From positions 1 through 64,000 of the forward strand of contig CAYJDW010000001.1 in assembly GCA_964368985.1 (NCBI GenBank): a stretch of 64,000 nucleotides of DNA. Direction: 5' to 3'. This DNA comes from G023898405 sp964368985 (GTDB lineage: Bacteria; Myxococcota; UBA727; JABDBI01). Positions 24,984 through 34,196 of the stretch are shown here, in pieces. Position 1 is the stretch's first letter. Each line of letters opens with the position of its first letter. The translations under genes were made by a program, and so were the position numbers. Under the pieces are notes generated by a model. It worked only from the letters and a program-made list of their open reading frames with translations. It was not told the DNA's origin and searched no databases.

Positions 24984-25535
24984 TTAAGCTGCATGTCTTT
25001 TAATCCAATTACTATAGAGATCCACCCATGACTGAAGAAATTTTTGAGTAGCGGCGTTAATATTTCCTGCCTCATCAAAAAAACCTTCTTTGGCTTGAAT
25101 AAAGGCTTCGGGCTGGCACAGAGTGGGCACATCGAGGTAGGCGAGAATATTACGCAAATGCTGCTGCGCTAAGGCTGTGCCTGCTGCGCCAGGCGATATT
25201 CCTAAAACCCCTGCAGGTTTCTTGGCCCAGGCATTTTGTCCATAGGGTCTTGAGCCGTGGTCGAGAGCATTTTTGAGCACGCCCGGGATCGAGCGGTTGT
25301 ATTCAGGACTGACAAAAAGAAGGCCTTGAGCAGAGGATATTTCAGTTTTTAAACGCTTTACCTCAGATGCCTGATTGGCATCATCATCTTGATTGTAGAG
25401 CGGTAGATTTCCGATTTCCACGTGTTTGAATGAGAACTCGGATGGGGCCAATTTTTCAATAATTTTGGCAAGTTTTCGGTTAATCGAGTCTTTTCTTAGA
25501 CTTCCAATGACGACAGCAATTTCTATTTTTTTCAT
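24984..25535 (-). CDS. NAD(P)H-dependent FMN reductase (ChrR/YieF family)
   Basis: A flavodoxin-fold reductase of 183 residues. The FMN phosphate loop is VVIGSLRKDSINRKLAK. The isoalloxazine-contacting motif SPEYNRSIPGVLKNALDHGS and GISPGAAGTALAQQHLR are characteristic of the ChrR/YieF group, which reduces quinones, chromate and azo compounds and helps against oxidative stress. GAGGG precedes the start. Confidence 0.9.
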   Translation of the reverse strand: MKKIEIAVVIGSLRKDSINRKLAKIIEKLAPSEFSFKHVEIGNLPLYNQDDDANQASEVKRLKTEISSAQGLLFVSPEYNRSIPGVLKNALDHGSRPYGQNAWAKKPAGVLGISPGAAGTALAQQHLRNILAYLDVPTLCQPEAFIQAKEGFFDEAGNINAATQKFLQSWVDLYSNWIKRHAA

Positions 25536-25771
25536 GTAAAATCCCTCTCAGGGTGCCTTAGCGTTTTATTGGCCAAAAACCAATTGTCCTGCTCGGGCAA
25601 ATTCTTCTAAATTTAATCGCTTTTTTTGCTCATTCTAAGCATATGCGCCCGATAAACTGACGTTTTTTATAAAGGGCATGAAAACGGAAATCCCTCTAAT
25701 CCATTGCATTTTGTTGCTCATCTCTTATAGTACAAAACTAAACAATACACTTTAAGAAGATAAAACCAGCT

Positions 25772-27355
25772 ATGATTACTGTGAAAAATATTGGCCTAAA
25801 TTTTGGCGCGAGAAAATTATTTCAAGAAGTTAATATCAAGTTTACCGAGGGTAACTGCTATGGAATTATTGGCGCCAATGGGGCTGGTAAATCGACTTTT
25901 TTGAAAATTTTATCTGGTGAGCAAGAAGCATCTGTAGGTGAAGTTGAGATTTCTAAAGGCCAAACCATAGCGGTTTTGAAGCAAGATCATTTTCAATATC
26001 AAGAAGAAAGCGTCATTCAAACCGTGATTATGGGACATGAACGTCTTTTTGCTATTATGCAAGAAAAGGACGCTATCTACGCGAATCCTGAGTTCTCCGA
26101 AGAGGATGGCCATAAAGCGGCAGAACTTGAAACTGAGTTTGCGGGTTTAGGTGGATGGGAAGCAGAAACTGATGCTGCCACTTTGCTGAATGGCCTCGGC
26201 ATTGGGGATGATTTGCTGCACTTGCGCATGAAAGAATTGAAAGATTCTGACAAGTTGAAAGTGCTGCTGGCGCAAACTTTATTTGCCAAACCGAACAATC
26301 TTCTCCTCGACGAACCCACCAATCACTTGGATGATAAGTCTATTCGTTGGTTGGAAGAATATTTACTGAATTTCCCAAATACTGTTATCGTTATTTCCCA
26401 CGATCGGCACTTTCTCAATAAAATTTGTACGCACATGGTCGATATCGATTATGGTAAAGCCCAGCTTTACGTCGGCAATTACGATTTCTGGCAGCAATCA
26501 AGTGAGCTCGCACGCGAATTGCGTAGCAATGAAAATAAAAAGAAAGAAGACAAAGCCAAAGACCTCGAATCATTTATTCGTCGCTTTAGCGCAAATGCTT
26601 CGAAGTCTAGCCAAGCGACCTCGAGGAGAAAGCAGCTGGAGAAACTTACTTTGGAAGAATTACCAATGTCCATTCGTAAGAGCCCAAATATTTTGTTTCA
26701 GCAAAAACGTGAAGCAGGCGATATCTTGCTGGAAGTTAAAGGCATTTCGAAATCTATCGACGGCCAACCGATGCTTCGTGATGTGACCTTCACAATTCGG
26801 AAAGGCGATAAGGCTATTTTTATCGGAGAAGATGAAATTGCCAAGAGCTTATTGTTTCAGATTCTCATGGGCGAAATCGAAGCCGATGCAGGCACTTTTA
26901 AATGGGGAGTGACGACGACCCAAGCTTATATGCCCAAAGATAATAATAATTTCTTCGACAACAAAGACGTGAATTTGATTGACTGGCTGAGAGAATATTC
27001 GGAAGAGAAATCGGAGAACTTTATTCGAGGTTTCTTGGGACGTATGCTTTTCTCGGGGGAAGAAACACTTAAGAAAGCGAGCGTATTATCAGGTGGTGAA
27101 AAAGTTCGCTGCATGCTCGCGAAGATGATGTTATTAGGCCCGAATGTTTTAATCTTGGATGGTCCGACTAACCACTTAGATTTGGAAACTATTACGGCGT
27201 TAAATAACAGCATGATAGCTTTTCCTGGCACGGTTTTATTCACGACCCACGATCTTCATTTTGCCCAAACCGTCAGTACTCGGATGTTCGAAATCAAAGA
27301 TGCCAAGGTTATCGATCATCAAAAAAGCTATTCCGATTATTTCAGTAAGGAATAG
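25772..27355 (+). CDS. ybiT: ABC-F ATPase, YbiT-like, with degenerate second ATPase site
   Basis: A soluble ABC-F protein of 527 residues, aligned throughout with E. coli YbiT (530). ABC-F proteins act on the ribosomal E site. The first nucleotide-binding domain has an intact Walker A (GANGAGKST) and Walker B (LLLDEPTNHLD), though its signature sequence is degenerate. The middle linker has the RFSANASKSSQATSRRKQ motif. In the second domain Walker A reads GEDEIAKS (352-359), so the Gly before Lys is Ala, and the catalytic Glu after the Walker B Asp is Gly (LDGPTNHLD, G464), while LSGGE is intact. Only one composite site may hydrolyse ATP. Confidence 0.9.
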   Translation: MITVKNIGLNFGARKLFQEVNIKFTEGNCYGIIGANGAGKSTFLKILSGEQEASVGEVEISKGQTIAVLKQDHFQYQEESVIQTVIMGHERLFAIMQEKDAIYANPEFSEEDGHKAAELETEFAGLGGWEAETDAATLLNGLGIGDDLLHLRMKELKDSDKLKVLLAQTLFAKPNNLLLDEPTNHLDDKSIRWLEEYLLNFPNTVIVISHDRHFLNKICTHMVDIDYGKAQLYVGNYDFWQQSSELARELRSNENKKKEDKAKDLESFIRRFSANASKSSQATSRRKQLEKLTLEELPMSIRKSPNILFQQKREAGDILLEVKGISKSIDGQPMLRDVTFTIRKGDKAIFIGEDEIAKSLLFQILMGEIEADAGTFKWGVTTTQAYMPKDNNNFFDNKDVNLIDWLREYSEEKSENFIRGFLGRMLFSGEETLKKASVLSGGEKVRCMLAKMMLLGPNVLILDGPTNHLDLETITALNNSMIAFPGTVLFTTHDLHFAQTVSTRMFEIKDAKVIDHQKSYSDYFSKE

Positions 27356-27357
27356 TT

Positions 27358-27395
27358 TAAAAAAACGTCTGCGCCCTTGTTCATTGGCAGGGCGC
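27358..27395 (-). terminator. Likely terminator of rarA (minus strand)
   Basis: A 7-bp GCGCCCT/AGGGCGC stem with an 11-base loop is followed on the minus strand by AGACG and seven T residues. Confidence 0.5.
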
Positions 27396-27402
27396 GGCCA
27401 GA

Positions 27403-28668
27403 TTATTGATGCCCATTTCGCAAAGATTCAAAATAGCGAATACGCTTAATCATCTCCCGCTCAAAACCTCTTTCGACAGGACAATATAATTGCTCTCGGG
27501 GCAAGTCATCGGGAAAATTATTTGATCCAGAACAGCCAAGCTCTGTGTCGTGGTCGTAGACATAACCTTTTTGATATCCCAAGTCCTTCATCAGTCTGGT
27601 GGGAGCATTAAGAATACGTTTAGGGGGTGGATAGTGGGAACTTTTTTCTGCTAAGTCGCAGGCTTTTTGGTAAGCGCTATAAATGGCATTACTTTTCGGG
27701 CACAAGGCTAAATACAAAACCACCTGAGCCAGGGCCAGTTCACCTTCGGGGCTGCCAAGCATTTGATAGCTATCCCGTGCTGCGACGGCGAGTTTCAGGG
27801 CTTCTGGGTCCGCAAGACCAATATCTTCACTGGCCATTCTGATTAAACGACGGGCCAAAAAGAGGGGATCTTCACCACCTTTGATCATGCGGGCAAACCA
27901 ATAAAGAGCAGCGTCGGCATCGGAAGACCGTATGGATTTATGAAGCGCTGAGATCAGATTATAGTGCTGCTCTCCCGCTTTGTCGTAACTGGCGGGATGC
28001 CTTTGAATAATCATTGCCACTTCTTCGACGCTAAACAGATGATCCGATGGAAAGGCAATAAGGTTTTCTATTAAGTTGAATAGATAACGACCGTCGCCAT
28101 TAGATGCTTCGATCAAATATTCTCTGGCGTCTTTTGTAAGCATTAAGGGGCCGTTTTTCTCTTCATATTTTTTTAGTAATTTCTCCAAACTGCTTGAATT
28201 TAATGCATTGAGCGTGAGCACTCTTAAGCGAGACAATAAAGAAGTGTTGAGATAAAAAGAAGGATTTTCCGTCGTGGCGCCGACCAAAATAATTGTGCCG
28301 TTCTCCACGTAGGGTAAAAATGCATCCTGTTGTGCTTTGTTAAAACGATGAATTTCATCCATAAACAAAAGCGTGGTGCCAAAAAAAAGTGGATTATTTT
28401 CGCCGTCTTTAATGATTTTTTTAATATCCGCAGTACCGCTAAAAACTGCGCTAAAGCTCACGAAATTAAGGGCAAATGCCTTTGCGTAGAGTCGCGCAAT
28501 GGATGTTTTACCAACTCCCGGGGGACCCCAGAGGAGAATGGAGAGAGGGCGTTTAGAAGCAATTATCTTAGAAACCAGTCCTGAATGGCCGAAGAGATGA
28601 TCTTGACCGACGATTTCATCGAGCGTTTGGGCTCTAAACTGCTCTGCGAGGGGGATATTTTTAATCAT
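27403..28668 (-). CDS. rarA: Replication-associated recombination protein RarA (MgsA)
   Basis: An AAA+ clamp-loader-like ATPase of 421 residues that acts at stalled replication forks. It opens with LAEQFRAQTLDEIVGQDHL, followed by Walker A WGPPGVGKTS, Walker B LLFMDEIHRFNKAQQDAFLP, sensor 1 VGATTENPSF and the C-terminal tetramerisation region (RMIKGGEDPLFLARRLIRMA, SEDIGLADPEA). The order and length match the family. ATG 28668 was preferred to the TTG two codons upstream. It is convergent with ybiT. Confidence 0.95.
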   Translation of the reverse strand: MIKNIPLAEQFRAQTLDEIVGQDHLFGHSGLVSKIIASKRPLSILLWGPPGVGKTSIARLYAKAFALNFVSFSAVFSGTADIKKIIKDGENNPLFFGTTLLFMDEIHRFNKAQQDAFLPYVENGTIILVGATTENPSFYLNTSLLSRLRVLTLNALNSSSLEKLLKKYEEKNGPLMLTKDAREYLIEASNGDGRYLFNLIENLIAFPSDHLFSVEEVAMIIQRHPASYDKAGEQHYNLISALHKSIRSSDADAALYWFARMIKGGEDPLFLARRLIRMASEDIGLADPEALKLAVAARDSYQMLGSPEGELALAQVVLYLALCPKSNAIYSAYQKACDLAEKSSHYPPPKRILNAPTRLMKDLGYQKGYVYDHDTELGCSGSNNFPDDLPREQLYCPVERGFEREMIKRIRYFESLRNGHQ

Positions 28669-28748
28669 GCTCAAGTTGCTTATTAAAGGACCGGTAGTAG
28701 TAATAACCCTGCCTTTTAACCATACGCTAGGGGGGATAAGTTATTCTG

Positions 28749-29744
28749 ATGGATAAAATAAATTCTTTATTAGTTAAACTGGGGCTTGGGCCCGCCCTAA
28801 ACTTTCCGAAAATGTTGCAGGGTGGTCAGCTTCATCGGTGCCTATTGGTTGAAACTAATGCCCAACGCATAGTGTTAAAGGAGCTAAATCAATTCGTCAT
28901 CGAGAAAGATCAATTTCCCGGTAATTATGAGGAAAGCGAACGAATTGCTAATTATTTTCGTAAGGCAGGATTAAAGGCAGTGGCTGCGATAAATTTTGAT
29001 GGCCATTTTGTTCATGAATTAGCTGGTAGTTATTTTATGATTTATCCCTATGTAGAGGGTGATGTCATCAAGGCAATGCAAGTGCTTCCTGAGCACGCGA
29101 GACATATGGGCCGCGTTTTTGCTGGGCTTCATAAAATCGGTAGCAATTTAGAGAGCATTCACCAAGCGAATTTTGATCAGCATTCTTTAGGGGAATGGGA
29201 GAAGATTCTCGCATTGTCGAGGACGGTAATTGATTCCGATTTAGCTTTTCGTCTCATCAAATGGAATCAACTTTATGAAGAATCACTGCCCATTCTTAGG
29301 AATGAATTAGTGCTTAGTCATCGCGATCTACATTATGGCAATGTTATCTGGGACAAGTTTAGTGATGCTCATTTAATAGATTGGGAATCGAGTGGTGCTA
29401 TTAATCCATATATGGAATTGATTGGCTATAGTCTGGAGTGGAGCGGGATTCTTTTGGGCAGAGTTAATACTCCTATTTTTATTGAAATAATCAATAATTA
29501 TTTAAGGATAATTCATAAGAGTTGCAGCTATTCTAAACAGGCTTTTTATGGCTGGTTGGGCCATTGTGTGCTGGGTTGGCTTTTCTTTAACTTGCAGCGG
29601 GCTTTAGGTTTAACAAGCCAGGATTTGTCGGAAATAAACAGGGGAAAAGCCGTTTTAAATGGTGGTCTTATTCATTGTCTGGAATATCTTTTTCACTATG
29701 AGGTCGCTTTAACTAATGAAATTCGTGAGGTTTTTGAACAATAA
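28749..29744 (+). CDS. APH-fold phosphotransferase (choline/small-molecule kinase type)
   Basis: A 331-residue kinase of the aminoglycoside/choline kinase superfamily. The catalytic loop is SHRDLHYGNVIW and the metal site LIDWESSGAINPYMEL. The N-lobe holds CLLVETNAQRIVLKELN and YFMIYPYVEGDVIKAM. It is clearly distinct in sequence from the APH-fold gene at 680-1651. Substrate unknown. A G-rich AGGGGGGAT element lies about 12 bases before the ATG. Confidence 0.78.
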   Translation: MDKINSLLVKLGLGPALNFPKMLQGGQLHRCLLVETNAQRIVLKELNQFVIEKDQFPGNYEESERIANYFRKAGLKAVAAINFDGHFVHELAGSYFMIYPYVEGDVIKAMQVLPEHARHMGRVFAGLHKIGSNLESIHQANFDQHSLGEWEKILALSRTVIDSDLAFRLIKWNQLYEESLPILRNELVLSHRDLHYGNVIWDKFSDAHLIDWESSGAINPYMELIGYSLEWSGILLGRVNTPIFIEIINNYLRIIHKSCSYSKQAFYGWLGHCVLGWLFFNLQRALGLTSQDLSEINRGKAVLNGGLIHCLEYLFHYEVALTNEIREVFEQ

Positions 29745-30045
29745 TAAATACAGTTATCCTTGAGAAAGACTTAACTATCTAGCAAATAACAGAAATATTT
29801 GACAATAGCTGCTGAGTAGACGCGTCTACACTTTCTTGCTGCTAAGAGATGATAAATATAGCTAGGCCCCGATTGCGCCTTGAAAAATATCTGGATAAAA
29901 GAAGGGCTGGATTTGGCAGTGCTGCATATGTAAAAAATTTATTAATGACCTGGCACTAACGAGCGTTGTCGCTACCACCTCACATCAAATCTGAAAACTC
30001 AAACATTTCGCTCAGGGCGTAGCGCCCGGTGACAAAGGTTTACTA
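29745..30045. other. Intergenic region upstream of deaD
   Basis: These 301 bases contain palindrome copy 7 and, close to the deaD start, a short hairpin GGGCG-TAG-CGCCC (30015-30027). The long leader is compatible with post-transcriptional control of a cold-shock-type helicase, but I see no definite riboregulator. Confidence 0.4.
29816..29829. repeat. 14-bp palindrome, copy 7
   Basis: Perfect GTAGACGCGTCTAC upstream of deaD. Copy 8 lies just downstream of the deaD terminator. Confidence 0.97.
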
Positions 30046-31905
30046 ATGAATAAACGCAGCACTTATAATGATATGCCAATATCAGATGGCATGAAACAGA
30101 CGCTAGCCGAAATCGGTTTTACCGAACCTACCCCCATTCAGGAAAAATCTATTCCTGAACTGTTGGCTGGCAGAGACCTTTTGGGCCAAGCTCAAACGGG
30201 AACTGGTAAAACAGCGGCTTTCGCGATCCCTTTGATTGAAAAGGTCAATGTCGATAGTCGAGATATTCAGGCTTTGGTAGTTTGTCCTACGAGAGAATTG
30301 TGTTTGCAGGTTGCTCAAGAAATTAAGCGCCTGGCTACTCATACTAAGGGTGTGAGTGTCGCAGCCCTTTACGGCGGGCAGGCTATTGACCAGCAGTTTC
30401 GGGCTTTAAAAACCCAAAGACCACAAATTATTGTGGCAACTCCAGGGCGTTTGTTTGACCATTTACGTCGTGGAAGCATTAATTTGTCAGCAGTATTTAT
30501 GATCACCCTCGATGAAGCCGATGAAATGCTCGATATGGGTTTTAGAGATGAAATTGAACAAATATTTGATCTGTTGCCTGATGAAAACCAACGCCTATTC
30601 TTTTCGGCCACTATGCCAAAAGCTATTATGGACCTGGTTCATAGCTATCTGCGTGACCCTGTAATTATCAAAACTGAATCGAAAAATTTGACCGTTGCGA
30701 AAATAGATCAGAGCTATTTTCGGGTACGCGGTAAAGAAAAAACTGAGCTTTTATGCCGAGTTCTCGATTATAGAGATCCTAAATTGGCTGTGGTATTTTG
30801 TAATGCCAAGAGCACAGCCGATGAAATCGTTGATGAAATCAAGCATCGCGGTTTTGAAGCTGGGGTTTTGCATGGAGATTTGAGCCAAAATCAACGTGAT
30901 CGTGTTATGGCCCAATTCAGAGCCGGACAAGTTCGAGTTTTGGTTGCTACAGACATAGCTGCTCGTGGTATCGATGTGGATGATATTGAGTTGGTAATTA
31001 ACTATCATCTTCCTCATGATCCTGAAGATTATGTTCACCGTATTGGTCGTACTGGCCGCGCTGGACGAAAGGGGCGTGCGGTTTCTTTGGTGGAGCCACG
31101 GGATAATTCTCGCTTGCGAAAAATCACCCAATTTGCCCGCGCCGATATTATTGAAGAAGAGCCACCGACCATTAATGATGTCAAATTGGCTAAACTATCT
31201 AACCTATTTGGCAAAGTTAAAACTGCGCTGGATTCTGAAATGATTGCAGAATATCGCTCATTTTTGGCCAAGCAAAATCTGTCAGCAGAAGATGTTGCAG
31301 CAGGCTTGATTAAGCTAGCTCTAGAAAAATTTGATGAGCATTCCATGGATGACGCTGCATTTCTCGATATGCGTGGAAAGAAATATTCCGGTATGCCGCA
31401 AGAAAGACGACGTGATAACCGTGGTGGAGACCGTGATCGCGGTGGGGATCGAGGGGACCGTGGCGGTGATCGCCGCTTCGGACCACGTAGATTCGAAGGT
31501 CGCGATGGCCGACGTGACGAAGGAAGACCTGAGCGCGGCGGCAGAGATTTTAGCCCCGCAGCACCTAGAGACTCTTTTAGAGACAAGCCACGCGGCTTTG
31601 GTGCGGGATCCCAAGAAGTGTTTGCTAAGCCAAGAAGAAGTTTCGCGGATGATCGTAAAAGCGATAGCCGAGATGATAGAAGACCAGCACCTACAGGTGG
31701 CCGTCCCTATGAGCGTGATATAAAAGCTCCAGCTCCTCGTGGCGATGATAGCCGCCGATTTGACGGCCCAAGAGATGATCGTAAACCAGGCCGTTTTGGC
31801 GGCAGTGGTGACCGTGCTAAACCCGCTTTTGGTGCTGGTAAACCAAGAACTGGTGGTCCTAAGGGCGCTGGTCGTTCATTTGGCCCTGGCGCTAAAAGAA
31901 AATAG
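30046..31905 (+). CDS. deaD: DEAD-box RNA helicase, DeaD/CsdA-type with Arg/Gly/Asp-rich tail
   Basis: An ATP-dependent RNA helicase of 619 residues for ribosome assembly, RNA decay and cold adaptation. Motifs in order are the Q motif FTEPTPIQEKSIP, AQTGTGKTAAF, PTRELCLQ, TPGRLFDH, the DEAD box (LDEADEMLDMG), SATMP, VLHGDLSQNQRD, ATDIAARGIDVDD and HRIGRTGRAGR. The following helical region (about 380-440) resembles the DeaD dimerisation domain. In place of the RNA-recognition fold of E. coli DeaD there is a tail of about 170 residues rich in RGGDR, RDDR and GAG repeats, probably disordered and RNA-binding. AAAGG precedes the ATG. Confidence 0.93.
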   Translation: MNKRSTYNDMPISDGMKQTLAEIGFTEPTPIQEKSIPELLAGRDLLGQAQTGTGKTAAFAIPLIEKVNVDSRDIQALVVCPTRELCLQVAQEIKRLATHTKGVSVAALYGGQAIDQQFRALKTQRPQIIVATPGRLFDHLRRGSINLSAVFMITLDEADEMLDMGFRDEIEQIFDLLPDENQRLFFSATMPKAIMDLVHSYLRDPVIIKTESKNLTVAKIDQSYFRVRGKEKTELLCRVLDYRDPKLAVVFCNAKSTADEIVDEIKHRGFEAGVLHGDLSQNQRDRVMAQFRAGQVRVLVATDIAARGIDVDDIELVINYHLPHDPEDYVHRIGRTGRAGRKGRAVSLVEPRDNSRLRKITQFARADIIEEEPPTINDVKLAKLSNLFGKVKTALDSEMIAEYRSFLAKQNLSAEDVAAGLIKLALEKFDEHSMDDAAFLDMRGKKYSGMPQERRRDNRGGDRDRGGDRGDRGGDRRFGPRRFEGRDGRRDEGRPERGGRDFSPAAPRDSFRDKPRGFGAGSQEVFAKPRRSFADDRKSDSRDDRRPAPTGGRPYERDIKAPAPRGDDSRRFDGPRDDRKPGRFGGSGDRAKPAFGAGKPRTGGPKGAGRSFGPGAKRK

Positions 31906-31933
31906 TAGAGAAATTTACTAACATGCAATCTAA

Positions 31934-31961
31934 ACCTCACCCCGTGGTGAGGTTTTTTTTT
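31934..31961 (+). terminator. Rho-independent terminator of deaD
   Basis: An 8-bp stem ACCTCACC/GGTGAGGT with a CCGT loop, then eight T residues. Confidence 0.93.
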
Positions 31962-31970
31962 GACTTTTTT

Positions 31971-31984
31971 GTAGACGCGTCTAC
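31971..31984. repeat. 14-bp palindrome, copy 8
   Basis: Perfect GTAGACGCGTCTAC, here flanked by TTTT and AAAA so that the symmetry extends to 22 bp. Confidence 0.97.
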
Positions 31985-32003
31985 AAAATTGCCAAGCCGA
32001 GCT

Positions 32004-32963
32004 TCAGATGCTCAAAAAATATTCTGGTACCACTTTTTCCAGCCAATATTCAGGGTTGTGAGGCCAAGCTCCGCCGACAAAACCTAAATGGCCACCTTTA
32101 TCCATGATACTTAGCTTAACTGCGGGTGAAACCTCTTCTTCTGAGGGAATTACCCCGTGCGGCATAAAAGGGTCATCTTTGGCGTGAATGATCAAGGTGG
32201 GAGTTTCAATGGTCTTTAGATAAGGTTTAGAGCTCGCTTTTTGGTAATAATCTTCGGCGTCTTCGAAACCGTGCATCGGAGCGGTGATATGGCTGTCATA
32301 TTCTTTGAGATTTTTAGCGAGCATCATTTTCAGAAAATTAAGTTGATGGTGTCTTTGTCGAATATATTTTCTAAGAGTGAGAGCTTTCATTTTATTTAAT
32401 AAAAATAATTGATAAATTTGAGAAAAGCCATAGCTTAATTTAGCCTGCGTCACACTGAGCTGAAAAGGCGTTGATATGCCGCATGCGCCGCTAAGGAGGC
32501 AGTTTTTTCCTTGCTCGCCTAATAACTTTAGTAAAACATTAGAGCCAATGGAAAAACCTACCGCAAAAATTCGGCCTTTTTTCTTACGTTTTTTTAGCTC
32601 TGCAATTACTTCACTTAAGTCGCAGGTTTGACCCGCATGAAATGTTTTATAATGCCGATTGGCCTCATTGCTACAATTACGAAAATGCATTGCAACCGTG
32701 TTAAAGCCTTGAGCTGCGAGGGCCTGCATCATCCCCCTCATGTATGAGGACTCTGCTGATCCACCCAAGCCGTGAAGAAGAATAACCGTATCTCTTCGCC
32801 CTTCAGGGCCCCAAGATAAGTCAACAAAATCACCATCGCTTAAAGTAAATCTCTCATGTCTAAAATTAATGCGAGGAGTATTTCGCAAGATTGTAGGCCA
32901 AATACTTTGCAGATGAGGATTATCTAGCCACCAAGCGATATTAAATGGCTCCAAGAGGGTCAT
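32004..32963 (-). CDS. yheT: Alpha/beta hydrolase, YheT family
   Basis: A 319-residue alpha/beta-hydrolase of the YheT/EMB8 (UPF0017) family. It has the oxyanion region LLHGLGGSAESSYMRG, the signature MHFRNCSNEANRHYKTFHAG, the nucleophile elbow VGFSIGSN and the catalytic Asp and His (HAKDDPFMP, KGGHLGFVGG). A hydrolase of lipid or ester substrates is likely, but the natural substrate is unknown. AAAGGTG precedes the ATG. It lies 30 bases downstream of the aminotransferase-like gene on the same strand. Confidence 0.9.
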   Translation of the reverse strand: MTLLEPFNIAWWLDNPHLQSIWPTILRNTPRINFRHERFTLSDGDFVDLSWGPEGRRDTVILLHGLGGSAESSYMRGMMQALAAQGFNTVAMHFRNCSNEANRHYKTFHAGQTCDLSEVIAELKKRKKKGRIFAVGFSIGSNVLLKLLGEQGKNCLLSGACGISTPFQLSVTQAKLSYGFSQIYQLFLLNKMKALTLRKYIRQRHHQLNFLKMMLAKNLKEYDSHITAPMHGFEDAEDYYQKASSKPYLKTIETPTLIIHAKDDPFMPHGVIPSEEEVSPAVKLSIMDKGGHLGFVGGAWPHNPEYWLEKVVPEYFLSI

Positions 32964-32993
32964 ATGAGCACCTTTGCAATATGGGTTTTCACA

Positions 32994-34196
32994 TCAACGG
33001 TGAGTTAAGTTTTTAATTTCTCGACACAAACGTTCAATATCTTCTTCGTTATTATAGTAATGGGTGGATGCTCTGATTCCACCATGTCCGTTAGTATAGC
33101 GAACTGATAAGAGTATACGACGATCTAAAAGGTGATTGAGTGTTGAAATATTTTTTGCCGGGTCATTTGATACGCTGAACATCGTGATTCCCGATTGAGC
33201 TTCCTCATCGTTGCTGCCATGCACTTCTGCAATTTCTCTGAGGGAATTTTTGAGAAGTTTATTTAGCGCCATTATTCGCTTTTCAACTTTTTCGATGCCG
33301 ATATCAAGGATAATATTAATCGATTGTTCGAGGCCAATTGAGCCCGGATAATTGCTCGTTCCGCCGATGCTGAAAGAACGGGCTGAAATCGGAAAATTAT
33401 AGTTTCGAAAAGGTGTTTGTCCTTGATCTTGAAAATATTTGCCCCACCCTAAATGTGGAGTCTCCAAGTTGCGATAGCCGAAAGATGGGGGTGTCAAATC
33501 AATAGCTTTTTCAGACATATACATTATGCCGCAACCATAGGGAGCGTTTAACCATTTATGGCCACCTGCAATATAAAAATCACAATAACGATTGTTCACA
33601 TTGATATTAAGTGCACCTGCTTCCTGCACTCCGTCAACAATAAGCCAGATTTTATTTTCTCTACATAGCTCTCCAAGTTTCCTCGTGAAAACCCTTTGTC
33701 CTGTGCACCACTGGACAGACGATAAACAAATAGCCTTCGTGTTTTTTGTTAAAAGGCGTGTGAAATCCTGGAGTCTTACTATTGAATTTTTCGGTGTCTC
33801 GAGGGGGATAATTTTGAGGCGACCTTTTTCAGCCATTTTAATATATGGAATAGCTACCTGGAGATATTCGGTATCGCAGATAATTATCTCGTCGTCCTTT
33901 TCAAATGGAATAGAGTTCGCTGCTATGTTCAGTCCGTGTGTGGTGCTCTCGATAAGGGTAACGTGTTTTTCGGTTGCATTGAATAGCTTTTGAGCGCTCC
34001 ATAAAGCCTTAGCTTTCATGTCATCCATTTTGACATGGTGCGCGGAAACGTCGCGAGCCTCGCAATTGACGGCCATATTGAGAAATTCAAGAATTTTTTC
34101 CCGAGCATTAATGGGCACAAGTCCAACGCATGCGGAATCCAGAAAAACCTTGTGTCTGGTTCCGATAAAAAGGCTGCGGCAATTTTCTATATCCAT
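32994..34196 (-). CDS. Class V aminotransferase-fold PLP enzyme
   Basis: A 400-residue fold-type I PLP enzyme of the cysteine desulfurase/kynureninase branch. Near the N-terminus is VFLDSACVGLVP. The cofactor-contacting segments are TLIESTTHGLNIAANSI and VDGVQEAGALNINV (Asp to pyridine N), and the Schiff-base Lys is in IAGGHKWLNAPYGCGIMYM. SFSIGGTSNYPGSIGL follows. The desulfurase active-site Cys loop is not evident. Its start overlaps the upstream flavoprotein gene by ten bases, so both act together. Given a kynurenine 3-monooxygenase-like partner, a kynureninase-like or tailoring role is possible but unproven. Confidence 0.78.
   Translation of the reverse strand: MDIENCRSLFIGTRHKVFLDSACVGLVPINAREKILEFLNMAVNCEARDVSAHHVKMDDMKAKALWSAQKLFNATEKHVTLIESTTHGLNIAANSIPFEKDDEIIICDTEYLQVAIPYIKMAEKGRLKIIPLETPKNSIVRLQDFTRLLTKNTKAICLSSVQWCTGQRVFTRKLGELCRENKIWLIVDGVQEAGALNINVNNRYCDFYIAGGHKWLNAPYGCGIMYMSEKAIDLTPPSFGYRNLETPHLGWGKYFQDQGQTPFRNYNFPISARSFSIGGTSNYPGSIGLEQSINIILDIGIEKVEKRIMALNKLLKNSLREIAEVHGSNDEEAQSGITMFSVSNDPAKNISTLNHLLDRRILLSVRYTNGHGGIRASTHYYNNEEDIERLCREIKNLTHR

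Noticed and set aside
31035..31614. Long open frames on the minus strand inside deaD
   Set aside because: They are mirror products of the Arg/Gly-rich repeats of the helicase tail, with no ribosome site and no family pattern.
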